Made by a program: the position numbers and the translations under genes. A stretch of DNA of 64,000 bases from Sphingomonas_D zeicaulis. GTDB taxonomy: Bacteria > Pseudomonadota > Alphaproteobacteria > Sphingomonadales > Sphingomonadaceae. Where the stretch lies: positions 62,001 through 126,000 of the forward strand of contig NZ_JBNPXQ010000001.1 of NCBI RefSeq assembly GCF_050433225.1, in the 5' to 3' direction. This document shows positions 23,907 through 32,994 of the stretch, in pieces; positions within the stretch are counted from its first letter, which is position 1; each line of letters starts with the position of its first letter. The notes under the pieces were generated by a model, which worked only from the letters and a program-made list of their open reading frames with translations, had not been told where the DNA came from and did no database searches.

Positions 23907-25352
23907 TTACTCCTTGGAAGCGGTGACGACGGCCTGGGCGCGGCGGGTGGAGGCGTCGATCTTCGAGGCCAGCAGCTTGTCCCACCCATAGGGATCGTCG
24001 CGGAAGTTCATCTGGCCGTTGCCGCCGGCGAACGCCGTCCAATAGAGCAGGTAGACCGCGACCTGCTTGGGCAGCTGCACGCGCTGCGTCTTGCCGGTGT
24101 CGATCAGCGTCTGCACCTGGCCGTTGAGCGCCGGATCGTCCTGCACCATCAGTTCGGCCAGCGGCACCGGCTTTTCCAGGCGGACGCAGCCATGGCTGGC
24201 CAGCCGGTCATAGCTGCTGAACTTGGCACGCGACGGCGTATCGTGGAGGTAGACCGCGAACGGATTGTCGAAATCGAACTTCAGCCGGCCGAGCGCGCTG
24301 TTGGGCCCTGCGGGCTGGACGATGCGCTCGCCGCCGCCCGGCGTCTTGACGATCTTGTAGCCCTGCGCGGCCAGCGCGGCGCGGCCCTTGGGCCACAATT
24401 CGCGCTTGGCGATCGAGGAGGGCACGTTCCACGGCGGGTTGACCACGATCGAATGGATGTTGGAAACCAGCATCGGCGTTTCATTGCCGGGGCTGCCCGT
24501 GACCGCGCGCATCGAGGTGACCGGCTGGTCGCCCTCGAACACGGTCAGCACCGCGGCGGCGATGTTCACCTGCACGCGATTGACCGGCAGTTCGCGCGGC
24601 AGCCAGCGCCAGCGCTCCATATTCGCCATGATCGCGGCGATGCGATCGCCGACCGGCACGTTGAGCGCAGTCACCGTGCGCGGGCCGAGCTGGCCGGTGG
24701 GCTCAAGCCCGTAGCGGCGCTGCGCGCGCTGTACGGCGGCGGTCAGCGGCTCGCTGTCGGTCACCGTGCTGTCTTCCACGCGCAGGCGCGCGCGAACATC
24801 GGCATCGGCGGACTTGGCGGTGATCGCCTTCCAGCCGCCCTCGTCACGGATCTTCTCGTAATTGGCGAGGCCCTTGCGTAGCCCTTCGTAGCCGGCATAG
24901 CGCGGGGTGAGGCCATTGGCCCACTGGCGCAGCCGATCATCCTTCACCGCCGCGGCGAAGGCGGGCAGCGGATCATAGGCTTCCGGGCGCAGCGCCCAGA
25001 CCTGGAGGAAATCGGCGGTGTCAATGCGGCCGCGATGCAGCGCGCTCGCCCGGTCGAGCGCGGCGCGGGCCAGCGCGTCCCCCTTCAGGCTGGCCGGCTT
25101 CGCCATCGTGCCGCTGGTGAGGCCCTGTTCGGCGCCTTCGGCGAGCCAGTCGCGCAGGAAATCGGCCTGCGCGTCGCTGAGCCTGGGCAGCGGCTGCGCG
25201 GCCGGCGGCAGCGCGGGCTGCGGCGCGACGGGCGTGGGAAGGGGCGCCGGCAGCGTTTCATACTGCAGGGTCGGCGGAGACGTCTGCGCCGCGAGGGGCA
25301 GCGGGAGGGCGGCAAGCAGTGCCGGCAGAACGATGAGACGACGCGATACCAT
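23907..25352 (-). CDS. YcbB/LdtD-type L,D-transpeptidase, 481 aa
   Basis: Start ATG 25352 gives a signal peptide (MVSRRLIVLPALLAALPLPL). A helical domain and a peptidoglycan-binding-like segment (VQRAQRRYGLEPTGQLGPRT) precede the YkuD domain, with HGCVRLEKPVPLAE holding the catalytic Cys near residue 387. It forms 3-3 crosslinks in peptidoglycan in known homologues. Its length matches that family. A lipoprotein gene follows immediately. Confidence 0.85.
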   Translation of the reverse strand: MVSRRLIVLPALLAALPLPLAAQTSPPTLQYETLPAPLPTPVAPQPALPPAAQPLPRLSDAQADFLRDWLAEGAEQGLTSGTMAKPASLKGDALARAALDRASALHRGRIDTADFLQVWALRPEAYDPLPAFAAAVKDDRLRQWANGLTPRYAGYEGLRKGLANYEKIRDEGGWKAITAKSADADVRARLRVEDSTVTDSEPLTAAVQRAQRRYGLEPTGQLGPRTVTALNVPVGDRIAAIMANMERWRWLPRELPVNRVQVNIAAAVLTVFEGDQPVTSMRAVTGSPGNETPMLVSNIHSIVVNPPWNVPSSIAKRELWPKGRAALAAQGYKIVKTPGGGERIVQPAGPNSALGRLKFDFDNPFAVYLHDTPSRAKFSSYDRLASHGCVRLEKPVPLAELMVQDDPALNGQVQTLIDTGKTQRVQLPKQVAVYLLYWTAFAGGNGQMNFRDDPYGWDKLLASKIDASTRRAQAVVTASKE

Positions 25353-25397
25353 GGTGCATGCTCTAATGCCCGTGCGACCGGGGTTCAAATGGCATTT

Positions 25398-25449
25398 TTC
25401 ACCTAGGTGAAGGAACCATATCCTTTCTGTGCCCGCCGTCACTGACGGC
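25398..25449. promoter_or_regulatory. Two palindromes in the divergent gap before the tail-tube genes
   Basis: TTCACCTAGGTGAA (25398-25411) is a perfect 14-base palindrome, and GCCGTC-ACT-GACGGC (25435-25449) is a perfect hairpin. They lie between the transpeptidase and the tail-tube gene. The first could be an operator and the second a structured leader. No binder is known. Confidence 0.4.
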
Positions 25450-25496
25450 ACGCGCGCGCCGCGTCACACCGGCTTCACAACCGATGGAGGCGGGCA

Positions 25497-25949
25497 ATGG
25501 CTGTGCTGCGCGACATTCCCTATGGCAATTTCAACTTTCTGGTCGATCTGGGCGACGGCAATACCGAAGGGTACCCGGCGGGGTTCAACGAAGTATCCGG
25601 CCTCTCGATGCGGCTGGACGTGATCGAATATCGCGTGGGCAACATGCCGGAATCCGGCGCGCTGAAAATACCGGGGCGGGCGCATTATGGCGACGTCACG
25701 CTGAAACGCGGGATCATCGGCAGCCTCAACCTGTTTCAGTGGATCGATCAGGTCCGCAATGGCGACGTCAATGCGCGCCGCACGGTGACGATCAGCCTGC
25801 TTTCCGAGGATCGCACCGCGGTGGTGACGACGTGGAGGCTGCGCCGCGCCTGGCCGGCGCGCTTCGCCGCCGCGCCGCTGGTCGCCGCCTCCCGCGAGAT
25901 CGCGATCGAGGAACTGGTGCTGGCGCACGAGCGGCTCGAGCTGGAATGA
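25497..25949 (+). CDS. Phage tail tube protein, gp19-like, 150 aa
   Basis: Strong resemblance to the conserved phage-tail/T4 gp19 family found in contractile injection systems. The segments seen are YGNFNFLVDLGDGNTEGYPA, GFNEVSGLSMRLDVIEYRVG and KIPGRAHYGDVTLKRGII, ending with SREIAIEELVLAHERLELE. AGGAGG-like GGAGGCGGG precedes the ATG. The stop overlaps a second related gene. No sheath, baseplate, spike or ATPase gene is nearby. Confidence 0.85.
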   Translation: MAVLRDIPYGNFNFLVDLGDGNTEGYPAGFNEVSGLSMRLDVIEYRVGNMPESGALKIPGRAHYGDVTLKRGIIGSLNLFQWIDQVRNGDVNARRTVTISLLSEDRTAVVTTWRLRRAWPARFAAAPLVAASREIAIEELVLAHERLELE

Positions 25950-26341
25950 GCGGGGCGGAGCCGTTGGTGGCGTCGCGCTTCCTCGTCTCGATCGATGGGC
26001 TGGACGAGGATGCCGGCTTTTCCGCCGTCACTTTGCCGCCTTTGCCCGCGGTGGCCGCCGAGCGCGGCACGGCGGAGGGGCGGGTGGTGCTGCGCCGGCC
26101 GGCGAGCGGCGATGCCCGGCTGATCGACTGGTGGCAGGCGGAGCGCGCCAAGCCCGGCAGCGGGCGACGCGACGTCGCCATCACGTTGCTCGATGGCGCG
26201 GGCCGGCCGGCGCTGCGCTGGCGCGTGAAGGGCGCGCGGCCGGTGCTGCTGAGCCACGGCGCACTCGATGCTGAGAGCAATGCGGTGCTGAGCGAGACGG
26301 TGGAACTGGCGTTCGAAGGGATCGAGATCGAGGTGGGGTAG
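25946..26341 (+). CDS. Second gp19-like tail tube protein, 131 aa
   Basis: Coupled to the previous gene (ATGA). It shares its plan in divergent form: SRFLVSIDGLDEDAGFSAVT at the start, GRVVLRRPASGDARLIDWWQ in the middle, and SETVELAFEGIEIEVG at the end. Contractile injection loci often carry two or three tube paralogues. Here they stand alone between a transpeptidase and a diguanylate cyclase. Confidence 0.7.
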   Translation: MSGAEPLVASRFLVSIDGLDEDAGFSAVTLPPLPAVAAERGTAEGRVVLRRPASGDARLIDWWQAERAKPGSGRRDVAITLLDGAGRPALRWRVKGARPVLLSHGALDAESNAVLSETVELAFEGIEIEVG

Positions 26342-26381
26342 GGGGCTGGCGTTAAGCCCTCTCCAATTCCTCGACCGCCCC

Positions 26382-27239
26382 TTACTCCGCCACCGGCGCC
26401 GCGCGGACCTGGTCGCGGCCGGCGAGCTTGGCGGTGTAGAGCGCGGAATCCGCCAGCCGGATCGCGGACTCGAGCTGGTCGGCATTGTTCACCGTCGCCA
26501 TCCCGCAGGAGAAGGTCAGCGGTTCATCGTCCAGCGTGGCCAGCGGCGAGACGCGCATGCGCTGGCGCAGGCGGTCGAGCGCCTGGCGGGCGCGTTCGGG
26601 TTCGATGTCGAAGATCATCACCGCGAATTCCTCGCCGCCCCAGCGGCCGACGACATCAGCCTCGCGCAGATTCTCGGTCAGGCAATCGCCGAAATCCTGC
26701 AGCACGCGATCGCCTTCGGCCATGCCATAGCGTTCGTTGACCAGCCGGAAGTAGTCGAGATCGAGCAGTGCCACCGCCGCCTTGCGCCCCGCCATCAGGC
26801 GGATCGAGGCGGCACCGATGAAGCCGCGGCGGTTATAGAGCCCGGTCAGCAGATCGCGCGCCGCCTCGTCGGTCAGCTGATCGATCCGCGCGGCAGTCGC
26901 GGCGGCGGCGAGGCCGACACCGGCGAGCAATTGCCCGGCAAGATCCTGACCGCCCTTGGGTACGGCATTCACGCGCTTGCCGGCCTGCACCGCGCTGAGC
27001 AGCGCGGTGGCGTGGCGGATCGGTGCAAGCAGTGCAGCCAGCGCGGTAATTGCAATTACGGTACCCGCCAACGTCGCCAGCAGCAGTGGCATGAAGATGT
27101 CGAGATGCCATTCGCCGCGCAGCGCCTCGGCCACAAGGAAAGCGATCAGCGGCAGGTGCACGGACGCGAAGCAGATCGCGAAGATGCGCAGATGGTAACT
27201 GCGCGGGAACAGGAAGCGGGTCGCATGATAGAAACGCAT
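26382..27239 (-). CDS. Diguanylate cyclase (GGDEF domain), 285 aa
   Basis: Start ATG 27239 (MRFYHATRFLFPRSYHLRIF). Two membrane helices lie near residues 20-80 (ICFASVHLPLIAFLVAEALR and LLATLAGTVIAITALAALLA). The C-terminal GGDEF domain has RDLLTGLYNRRGF at about 150 and RWGGEEFAVMIFD with the active-site GGEEF. It should make cyclic di-GMP at the inner membrane. No inhibitory RxxD site was identified with confidence. Confidence 0.85.
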   Translation of the reverse strand: MRFYHATRFLFPRSYHLRIFAICFASVHLPLIAFLVAEALRGEWHLDIFMPLLLATLAGTVIAITALAALLAPIRHATALLSAVQAGKRVNAVPKGGQDLAGQLLAGVGLAAAATAARIDQLTDEAARDLLTGLYNRRGFIGAASIRLMAGRKAAVALLDLDYFRLVNERYGMAEGDRVLQDFGDCLTENLREADVVGRWGGEEFAVMIFDIEPERARQALDRLRQRMRVSPLATLDDEPLTFSCGMATVNNADQLESAIRLADSALYTAKLAGRDQVRAAPVAE

Positions 27240-27481
27240 AGGCTTCGCATTCGGCAAGGGGCGGTTGGCGGTGACGTGGATAGTCGCTTGATACTGCACC
27301 GCAACAAGAATGTCATGCCATTATGGACCGAATTTTGCGGATCCGGTTTTTCGGGATTGACGCAAATTCTTGGAATCACTGGATTTCTGCAGCGCGACGC
27401 TAGATGCGCGCGGCTTGAAACGGCTGCGGCGGGGCAATAGCACAGATGGATGGCCGTCTGGCCGTGGGGGGACCGGATTTG

Positions 27482-30400
27482 ATGACTCTGCTTGCCGCGC
27501 TGTTGCGCGCTTCCGTCACTTTTGGCCTGCCGCTGGCGGGAATCGCCGCGACTGCACCGGCACACGCGCAGGCGCCGTCCCCCACCGATGGCCGGCCGGC
27601 GGCGATCGCCAAGGGCAATATCCCCGCCTGGCTGGCCGAGCGCACGCTGCCCGAGCCCACCACCGCGCAACTCGCGCTGGCACGCGGCGGCGCCGCCTAT
27701 CTCCTGACCGACTGGCAGGTGCGCGGCAACGAGCGCGGCCACCAATCCTATTATCGCGTCGCATCCAAGGTGGTGGAGCGCAGCGGGCTGGAGGATGCGG
27801 GCAAGATCGAGATCGATTTCGATCCGCGTTTCGAAACCGCCACGCTGAACTTCGTGCGCATCGTCCGCGACGGCAAGGTGATCGACCGCACCGGCGACGC
27901 GGCGTTCACCATCGTCGAGCGCGAGGACCGGCTGGATGAGGAGATCATCAGCGGCCAGTTGCGCGCGATCGCGCATCTGAAGGATGTGCGGGTGGGCGAC
28001 ATCGTCGACTATGCCGTGACCCTCGATATCCATTCCAGCTTGTGGCCGGGCCATTATTTCAACGCGCTCACCGCGCGCTATTCGGTGCCGCTCAGCCAGC
28101 GCAACGTGCGTATCCTGTGGCCGCAGGGGCGGCCGCTGCAGTTCCGCCCGCGCAACACCACGATGGGCTTCACCAGCCGGCGTGAGGGCGACATGCAGCT
28201 CTGGGAATGGGTCGGCACCGATCCGCCGTTCGAGCAGGACGAGAAGGCTGTGCCGAACTGGTATCCGCAATATGGCAGCGTCGATATCTCCACGATGGCG
28301 CGCTGGTCCGAAGTGGTCGACTGGGCGGTGGCGCATTATGCCGGCGATACCAGCCTGCCCGCCGATTTCGCCGCGAAGCTGGATGCGATCGCGGCACGCT
28401 GGCCGCGCCCCGAGGATCGGCTGACCGAGGCGACCCGGCTGGTGCAGGATACGATCCGCTATGTCGGCGAGGAGATGGGCGAGGGATCCTATGTGCCGCG
28501 CCGCCCCGCGCTGGTGGTGGAACGCGGCTATGGCGACTGCAAGGACAAGGCGCTGCTGCTCGCGGTGGTGCTTGGCCGGCTGGGGATCGACGCGGTGCCC
28601 GCGCTGGTTTCGACGCGGCCGGGCTATGACCTGCCCGAAAGACTGCCCTCGCCGCTAGCGTTCGACCATGTCGTGGTGCGCGCCGCGCTGGGCGGGCAGG
28701 TGACGTGGATCGATGCTACCGCATCCTATCAGGGCGGCCGCGGGCTCGCGCTGGTGCCGGCGGCCTTCGGCTATGCGCTGCCGATCCGCGCCGGGCAGAC
28801 CGCGCTGGAGGAGATGAAGGGCCGCGGCGAGCGCGCCGGGGCGATGGTGGTGGTGGAACGCTTCGCGATTGACGAGGCGGCGGCCACCGCGCTGACATTG
28901 GCGGTGGAGACCCGCTATACCGACGGGCAGGCCGATTATGCGCGGTCGCGCAACGCCTCTCAGCCCGTGTCGGACCAGGCGCGCGCCAATCTGGAATTCT
29001 ACCAGAAGCGCTTCCCCGGGCTGGTCGAATCAGTGCCGCTGGCGATCCGCGACGATCGCGACGGCAATGTCGTGACGATCGTGGAGAATTACACGCTCTC
29101 GAGGGCGGCGTTCGAAAAGGGCAAGATCCTCGCCGATCTCGTCACCAACGCCTATACCGTGACGGAAATCCTGCCCGCCCGGCAGAGCAGCGCGCGGCGC
29201 AACCCGCTGGCGCTGCCGCGCGACGTGACGCGCGAACAGACCATCGAACTGGTGGTGAAGGGTCGGCCGGCGGTGGTTCCCGACGATATCGACATGCAGG
29301 CGGGCGGGGTTTCGTTCGTGCGCAAGTCGACGGTGTCGGGCGAGACGCTGAAGATGGTCTACCGCCTGTCGAGCGGCGCCGGCGGATCGGTGCCCGCGAC
29401 CGGCGCTGAGGGCGTGTTCGCGCTGTCCGACAAGGTGGTCGAGGAAAGCGGGCTGACCTTCCATTTCGACCGGATCGAAAAGAGCGCGGGCAAGGGCGGC
29501 GTGCAGGCCGATGGCCTCGACCGCGCCCAGCTCGCGCCGTGGCAGGACCAGCTCGATCGCGTCGCCAAGCTGATGGAGGAAACCGACCAGCCATCGCGCA
29601 TCGAGGCGCTGTCGATCATCAATGACGTGTCGGCCAAGGTGCCGCGCCCGTCGGCCGCGGCGGGGCTGGTCGACGGCACCAAGGGCGTGCTGCTGGCGAT
29701 GCTCGGGCGCTACGCCGCGGCGCGCACCGCGCTGCAATCGGGCATCGATCAGTATCAGGGGCAGCCGCACATCTATCGCATGCTGCTGGCGACGCAGCTC
29801 GACAGCCGCGATCCGGCCGGCTTCGTCAGGACGCTCAAGCTGATGGCGGAGCATCATCCCGGCGAGGTGGCGAATATCGATGCGGACTGGCTGCGCGATG
29901 TCTTCTGGCCGCAACTGCAGGGGCTGAAGCCCGCGGAGCGCAAGCGCCTGCGCGAGGAAAGCTGCGCGATCCTGGCAGGAGGCGGCTGGCAGCAGCAGCC
30001 GCCGACGATGGAAGGCGAGGAGATGGTCGGCTGCGCGGTGAAGGTGGCGCTGGAACGCGGCGACCTGCCGGGCGCGCGGGCGCTGCTGGCGCGGGGGCTT
30101 TCGGTGAACGGGCTGGTCGAACTGGCGATCGACCAGCGATACAAGGCGCTGTGGCCCGATATTGAGAAGATGCGCGGCAACGGCTTCCGCGCGCCGATCG
30201 AAAAGGCGGTGGCAGATGCCGCGGCGGCGGCGAAGGCGGCACCCGACGATTTCGACGCGGTGCTGCGTCATGTCCGCGCGCTGCGGCTGGCGGGCGATCC
30301 CGCGGGCGCGATCGCGGCGGGCAAGCGGCTGGCGGAGGATCGCGCGCGGATCGAGGCGACGGGGGGCCAGGCCTTCTGGCTGGTCAACGAATATGCCTAT

Positions 30401-30973
30401 GCGCTGGTCGATGTCGGGCGCACCGACGATGCGGTGGCGGCGCTGGACGGCATCGTCGCGCTGGGGCTGGACACCTATCCCGCGCTGATCTCGCAGATCA
30501 TCAACCTCTCCGAAACGCTGATGGAGGCCGGGCGATCCGATCGCGCGCTCGCCGTGCTGGCGACGGTGGAGGGGGAGGGCACGCCGGTGAGCGGCTATGG
30601 CCGGATGTGGATCCTCTCGACCAAGGCCTGCACCTTGCGCGAACTGGGCCGGGCCGGCGAGGCGGCGGCGCTGGAGGCGAAGTTGGTGGCGGACACCAAC
30701 CAGGCGGCAGCGACGATGGCGGCGGCGTGCCGCGGGGACGTGGCGGCGATCGAGGCGCAGCTGATCGCGCGGCTCGACGATCCGGATGAGCGCGGCGGCG
30801 CGCTCACCGGCTTCATCCGCTTCAAGCGCGCCGCACCCGAAACCCCGCTCGAGGCGAAGCTGGCGAAGGTGATGGCCACCGCGCGCGCCCGCCCCGACGT
30901 GAAGGCGCGCCTCGAACGCTATGGCCGCGCGATCGAGGTGGACGGCGCGGGGACGTATTGGGGGAGTTTCTGA
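27482..30973 (+). CDS. DUF3857 / transglutaminase-like protein with TPR-type tail, 1163 aa
   Basis: Start ATG 27482 gives a signal peptide (MTLLAALLRASVTFGLPLAG); 27446 is an alternative. DUF3857 occupies roughly residues 60-240. A transglutaminase-like domain follows, with catalytic Cys in ERGYGDCKDKALLLAVV near residue 353, His in FDHVVVRAALGG near 398, and Asp in TWIDATASYQGG near 410. The last 500 residues are helical repeats. Such periplasmic proteins are common in sphingomonads; their role is unknown. It is unusually long for the family. The 240-base gap upstream is shared with the divergent cyclase gene. Confidence 0.85.
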   Translation: MTLLAALLRASVTFGLPLAGIAATAPAHAQAPSPTDGRPAAIAKGNIPAWLAERTLPEPTTAQLALARGGAAYLLTDWQVRGNERGHQSYYRVASKVVERSGLEDAGKIEIDFDPRFETATLNFVRIVRDGKVIDRTGDAAFTIVEREDRLDEEIISGQLRAIAHLKDVRVGDIVDYAVTLDIHSSLWPGHYFNALTARYSVPLSQRNVRILWPQGRPLQFRPRNTTMGFTSRREGDMQLWEWVGTDPPFEQDEKAVPNWYPQYGSVDISTMARWSEVVDWAVAHYAGDTSLPADFAAKLDAIAARWPRPEDRLTEATRLVQDTIRYVGEEMGEGSYVPRRPALVVERGYGDCKDKALLLAVVLGRLGIDAVPALVSTRPGYDLPERLPSPLAFDHVVVRAALGGQVTWIDATASYQGGRGLALVPAAFGYALPIRAGQTALEEMKGRGERAGAMVVVERFAIDEAAATALTLAVETRYTDGQADYARSRNASQPVSDQARANLEFYQKRFPGLVESVPLAIRDDRDGNVVTIVENYTLSRAAFEKGKILADLVTNAYTVTEILPARQSSARRNPLALPRDVTREQTIELVVKGRPAVVPDDIDMQAGGVSFVRKSTVSGETLKMVYRLSSGAGGSVPATGAEGVFALSDKVVEESGLTFHFDRIEKSAGKGGVQADGLDRAQLAPWQDQLDRVAKLMEETDQPSRIEALSIINDVSAKVPRPSAAAGLVDGTKGVLLAMLGRYAAARTALQSGIDQYQGQPHIYRMLLATQLDSRDPAGFVRTLKLMAEHHPGEVANIDADWLRDVFWPQLQGLKPAERKRLREESCAILAGGGWQQQPPTMEGEEMVGCAVKVALERGDLPGARALLARGLSVNGLVELAIDQRYKALWPDIEKMRGNGFRAPIEKAVADAAAAAKAAPDDFDAVLRHVRALRLAGDPAGAIAAGKRLAEDRARIEATGGQAFWLVNEYAYALVDVGRTDDAVAALDGIVALGLDTYPALISQIINLSETLMEAGRSDRALAVLATVEGEGTPVSGYGRMWILSTKACTLRELGRAGEAAALEAKLVADTNQAAATMAAACRGDVAAIEAQLIARLDDPDERGGALTGFIRFKRAAPETPLEAKLAKVMATARARPDVKARLERYGRAIEVDGAGTYWGSF

Positions 30974-30989
30974 GGCGCGCGCACCGAGC

Positions 30990-31250
30990 AAAAAGCCCTC
31001 TCCCGCACTTGGTAGCGAGGTATTCGATCGTGCATGAATTGAGCGGTGCTGCCGCCGCGCTCCCTCGCCCCTATGGGGGGAGGGACGGGGAGAGGGGGGA
31101 GTCACGCTCCGCGTAGAGGTTCGAAGGGCTCAGCGCCGCCGGTCGGCCCTTTTCAGAGCGAACCCGTCAGGCCTTTACGCTCGGCGCGACTGCCCCTCTC
31201 CCTGGTCCGCTACGCGGACCTTTCCCTCTCCCCATAGGGGCGAGGGGAAA
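30990..31250. repeat. Inverted intergenic hairpin elements (CCCTCGCCCC family)
   Basis: Hairpins CCCTCGCCCCTATGGGG (about 31063-31079) and CCCTCTCCCCATAGGGGCG (about 31224-31242) are inverted copies. GGTCCGC-TAC-GCGGACC (31204-31220) is a third, perfect stem. No coding sequence is seen between 30974 and 31264. They lie between convergent genes and may terminate both. Confidence 0.6.
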
Positions 31251-31264
31251 AAACGGTCGCCCCC

Positions 31265-31822
31265 TCAGCGCTTCGCCTTCTTCGTGGGGTGCTGTGCGCG
31301 CCACGTCTTCACCGCATTCAGCGTGCCGGTGATGTGGCCGCGCGGATCGCGATCATTGTGGACGTAGAGGATCTTGCCGTCGGGCGCGATCACATAGGAG
31401 ACGCGCTCCGACCGACCGGGCTCCACCGCCATCGCGACATCATAGGCCTTGATCATAGCGGGGCTGGCGATGCCGACCGCGAACTTGTCCCGGCAGGCCT
31501 CGCGCGAGAAGCGCTGGAGGTCGGCGATGCTGTCTGCCGACATGCCGATCACGGTGGCGCCCGATGTTTCGAACTCCGGCGTCTTCTCGGCGAATTCATG
31601 CGCCTCGATCGTGCAGCCCTGGGTGAAGGTCTTCGGGAAGAAATAGAGGACCACGGGGCCCTTCTGCAGCGACTTCGTCAGCGAGAAGGCGAAGGGCTTG
31701 CCGGCCTGCGCCGCCGGCGTGCTGAAGGACGGTGCCTTCGCACCCTTGGGCAACGCCGCCTGAGCGGCGGGCATGGCGAGGAAGAGAGGCAGGGCGGCGA
31801 CAACAAGGCGACGGAGCGTCAT
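31265..31822 (-). CDS. Secreted peroxiredoxin (BCP/AhpC-TSA type), 185 aa
   Basis: Start ATG 31822 (MTLRRLVVAALPLFLAMPAA), a signal peptide. The thioredoxin-fold domain has VVLYFFPKTFTQGCTIEAHE, whose Cys in FTQGC is the peroxidatic residue in place of the usual TPGC. A second Cys near residue 116 (REACRDKF) could resolve it. It should reduce periplasmic peroxides. Isolated gene; 290 bases of apparently non-coding sequence follow upstream to 32116. Confidence 0.8.
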   Translation of the reverse strand: MTLRRLVVAALPLFLAMPAAQAALPKGAKAPSFSTPAAQAGKPFAFSLTKSLQKGPVVLYFFPKTFTQGCTIEAHEFAEKTPEFETSGATVIGMSADSIADLQRFSREACRDKFAVGIASPAMIKAYDVAMAVEPGRSERVSYVIAPDGKILYVHNDRDPRGHITGTLNAVKTWRAQHPTKKAKR

Positions 31823-32116
31823 TGAGTTTACCTTCGGCTGAGCAGCGCCCGACCATAGGCGGGGCGAAGCGAGCCGAAAAGCCCGATCAGTTGCATGCGC
31901 CGTCATGCCGGCTGGCAGGCGGATGGATGGACGAATGTCAGCGCCTGCCGTGCAGGCCGCGCCTGTCGCGGACAAGGCGCACCCCGGGTATGGCCACTTG
32001 CCCTGGCTTTCGTCATCCCGGCGGCGGGCCGCGAGACGTACGAAGGCTTTGGACAAGCGCCATGCCCGGGGTGCGAAAACACGCATGGTCCGGCGGTGTC
32101 ACCCGCCGGGGCGCCC
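31823..32116. other. Intergenic stretch without a supported gene
   Basis: Between the peroxiredoxin start and the 81-aa gene stop. Six-frame readings give only Pro/Arg/His-rich chance frames. I see no strong hairpin or conserved motif in it. Confidence 0.5.
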
Positions 32117-32362
32117 TTACTTCTGGCCGGTCGCCTCGTCGATCGCCCCGCCTGCCTTCTGCGCGGTCGATTCAACTGCCTGCGCAGCGCCGGTCACGGC
32201 ATCGCTTTCGCGCTTGTCCTGAATGACGAAGAAGTAGACCGCGACCGCGGCGACGACGACGAGCAGCAGTGCGATCAGCGCAGCGGCGCTACCGCCGCCG
32301 CTGCGGCGCTCGATAATGGTGGTGGTGCCCGGTTCCACCCGACGTTCTTCTGTATAAGCCAT
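32117..32362 (-). CDS. Small single-pass membrane protein, 81 aa
   Basis: ATG 32362 has AGGAG eight bases upstream. The N-terminal 25 residues are polar (MAYTEERRVEPGTTTIIERR). One transmembrane helix follows (ALIALLLVVVAAVAVYFFVI), then a polar tail. No family is recognised. The layout is common for stress-induced envelope proteins. A possible EcfG-type promoter lies 35 bases upstream. Confidence 0.65.
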   Translation of the reverse strand: MAYTEERRVEPGTTTIIERRSGGGSAAALIALLLVVVAAVAVYFFVIQDKRESDAVTGAAQAVESTAQKAGGAIDEATGQK

Positions 32363-32396
32363 TCCGGTTCTCCTCACAGCCCCCGGTGCGGGCAAG

Positions 32397-32422
32397 AACA
32401 GAGCAACCCCGCACCGGGTTCC
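32397..32422 (-). promoter_or_regulatory. Possible EcfG (general stress) promoter
   Basis: On the minus strand GGAAC (32422-32418) and GTT (32399-32397) are 18 bases apart, close to the alphaproteobacterial EcfG consensus GGAAC-N16/17-CGTT but one base long. Predicted start is about 27 bases before the 81-aa gene ATG. Weak evidence. Confidence 0.25.
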
Positions 32423-32490
32423 CACCGGATGGTTGCGCGAGGTGCTGCCGATGTGCAGACTTCTCCACAGGGGATCGCGGGAGACTGGAA

Positions 32491-32907
32491 ATGAGGGTGA
32501 CGCAGTCGGCCGCGCTGCCGTGGCGCCGTCTGGCGGATGGCGGCGTCGCGGTGCTGCTCGTCACCTCGCGCCGTACGCGGCGCTGGATCATCCCCAAGGG
32601 CCATATCGAACGCGGGATGACTGCCGCCGCCTCCGCCGCCAAGGAGGCGCTGGAGGAAGCCGGCGTCACCGGGCGGGTCGGCGGCAAGATGGGCACGTTC
32701 GAATATGACAAGCTGCTGGCCGCCGGCGGGGTGCGGCGGCTGCGGGTGAGTGTGTTCCCGCTGGAGGTGGCGGAGGAGCTGGATCGCTGGGAGGAACAGG
32801 CGCTGCGCGAGCGCGCCTGGTTCGCGCCCGAGCACGCGGCGGCGGCGATTGCGGAGGCCGAATTGCAGGCGCTGATCCGCCGCTGGATCGCAAAGCAGGC
32901 CGGGTGA
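32491..32907 (+). CDS. NUDIX hydrolase, 138 aa
   Basis: The nudix helix is recognisable in PKGHIERGMTAAASAAKEAL followed by EEAGV. As in many alphaproteobacterial members, the first Glu of the classical box is replaced (Met) and Arg is Lys. RRWIIPKGH is the typical preceding strand. It probably hydrolyses a nucleoside- or inositol-diphosphate-type substrate. Divergent from the 81-aa gene. Confidence 0.8.
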   Translation: MRVTQSAALPWRRLADGGVAVLLVTSRRTRRWIIPKGHIERGMTAAASAAKEALEEAGVTGRVGGKMGTFEYDKLLAAGGVRRLRVSVFPLEVAEELDRWEEQALRERAWFAPEHAAAAIAEAELQALIRRWIAKQAG

Positions 32908-32994
32908 CCGCGGGCATCGACTGAACGCGGAATCCGTGCAATTCCAAGTGGCCGGCACCGGGGGGTGCCGCAATCGGGTGGGGACGAGCAGACG

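Noticed and set aside
29030..31105. Minus-strand 691-residue frame
   Set aside because: Shadow of the DUF3857 gene; starts inside an intergenic hairpin repeat.
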